Shown: positions 63,225 through 64,000 of the stretch, one piece after another | How positions within the stretch are numbered: position 1 is the first letter of the stretch | Layout: every line of letters starts with the position of its first letter | NCBI GenBank assembly: GCA_038098605.1 | Contig: JAZDUA010000585.1 | Span: 50,001 to 114,000, forward strand | Reading direction: 5' to 3' | Length of the DNA stretch: 64,000 nt | DNA from: Gryllus longicercus | Taxonomy: Eukaryota > Arthropoda > Insecta > Orthoptera > Gryllidae | Notes under the pieces: model-generated | Told to the model about the DNA's origin: nothing | Database searches by the model: none | The model's input: only the letters and a program-made list of their open reading frames with translations | Position numbers and translations under genes: made by a program

Positions 63225-64000
63225 TGTCTGACGTAAAAACTAAATAAGTTTCTATTGACTGTGAGACAATCTAGTTTACTATTGGTTGGATGTGAGAATC
63301 GATTACGAGGTATCGTCTGCGTCTAAGTTAGTTCGACTATCGACTTCGATCGTATTTTGATTCTCGATTTTGAGTTAACTTACTGTGATTGGTTCATTTC
63401 TTATGTCTTACTTAAGCATGAAGACACATTCACAATGCAAGCGTAAACATAAGAAAAACGCATACACGTAAACATTAACATAAGTGATCGACTCAAGTAG
63501 TCACAATGTCTAACGTAAACGTAAGCAAAATAAGAGTTTCTATTGGCTGTGAGGCATTCTAGTTTACTGCTCGTTCGATCGATTTCGAGGTATCGCCTGT
63601 GTCCATGTTAGTTCGATTCTCCATTTTGAGTTACCGTTCTGTGATTGGTTCATTTCTCATGTCTTATTTAAGCATTAAGGTCCATTCACAATGCAAACGT
63701 AAACATAAGCATAACGCATAGACGTAAACGTTAACAGAAGTGATAGACTCAAGTATTCACAATGTCTAACATAAACGTAAATAAGAGTTTCTATTGGCTG
63801 TGAGACATTCTAGATTACTATTGGTTGGATGTGAGAATCCATTTCCAGGTATCGACTGTATCCATGGCCACATGTTCCATATATATCCATATGTTCGTCT
63901 ATCGACTTCGTTCCAATTTCGAGTCTCTATTGTGAATTAGCGTACTGTGATTGGTTCACTTCTTATGTGTTACTTACGCATAAGCACAGACGCTTGAATC
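63225..64000. repeat. Degenerate satellite, ~230-290 bp units, continuing the array
   Basis: Units here share the intron part of the array ('aagtgat.gactcaag', 'cacaatgtctaacgtaaac', 'tctattggctgtgag', 'tttactattggttgga') but carry, in place of the exon fragment, a segment with 'tacgaggtatcg' or 'tttccaggtatcg', 'ttcgactatcgac' and 'actgtgattggttc'. About three units are visible before the window ends. This looks like the ancestral monomer. Confidence 0.75.

Noticed and set aside
63225..64000. CRISPR-like interpretation of the regular array
   Set aside because: The units are long, nearly identical throughout with no unique spacers, and the DNA is eukaryotic; this is satellite DNA.

Overview
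This is animal nuclear DNA, most likely from an insect with a large, intron-rich, repeat-rich genome. Exons are short and separated by AT-rich introns with GT..AG borders. There are tRNA-headed SINEs, truncated non-LTR retrotransposons, foldback elements and satellites, and no operon or bacterial features. A cockroach, termite or other hemimetabolous insect is my guess; the sequence does not settle it. Gene models were built by hand by joining exons whose splice sites and reading phases agree.

Layout. (1) 1-6492 (+): the 3' coding end of a gene resembling the C-terminal tail of lemur tyrosine kinase (Lmtk), followed by a long AT-rich stretch that is probably 3' UTR. (2) 12.3-19.5 kb: no host gene; decayed mobile DNA, including a retroelement ORF with an SGNH-hydrolase motif, a LINE reverse-transcriptase tail and a tRNA-derived SINE. 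(3) 19516-25325 (+): a complete, divergent heterotrimeric G-protein alpha subunit in 7 exons, 359 aa. (4) 27725-35202 (-): a complete MAP kinase kinase 4 in 10 exons, 424 aa. (5) 35733-39803 (+): mitochondrial ribosomal protein S7 in 6 exons, 234 aa, head-to-head with Mkk4. (6) 44918-45856 (-): a TMEM186-like mitochondrial membrane protein in 2 exons, 207 aa. (7) 46566 to beyond 61737 (+): the first 8 exons (665 codons) of the axonemal ruler protein CCDC40, head-to-head with TMEM186; its 3' end lies outside the window.

The seven genes do not form one pathway. Two divergent promoters (Mkk4/mRpS7 and TMEM186/CCDC40) are the main regulatory structures. A perfect palindromic RFX X-box (46355-46368) lies about 200 bp upstream of the CCDC40 start, as expected for a cilium gene.

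The most unusual region is the CCDC40 locus. Exons 3-8 are strikingly GC-rich islands in AT-rich introns, while exons 1-2 are not. A satellite built on an ATCGAT palindrome abuts exon 6. After exon 8, the last 36 nt of the exon plus its 5' splice site are repeated seven more times in a tandem array merged with a satellite. Each copy is a potential in-frame 12-codon mini-exon.
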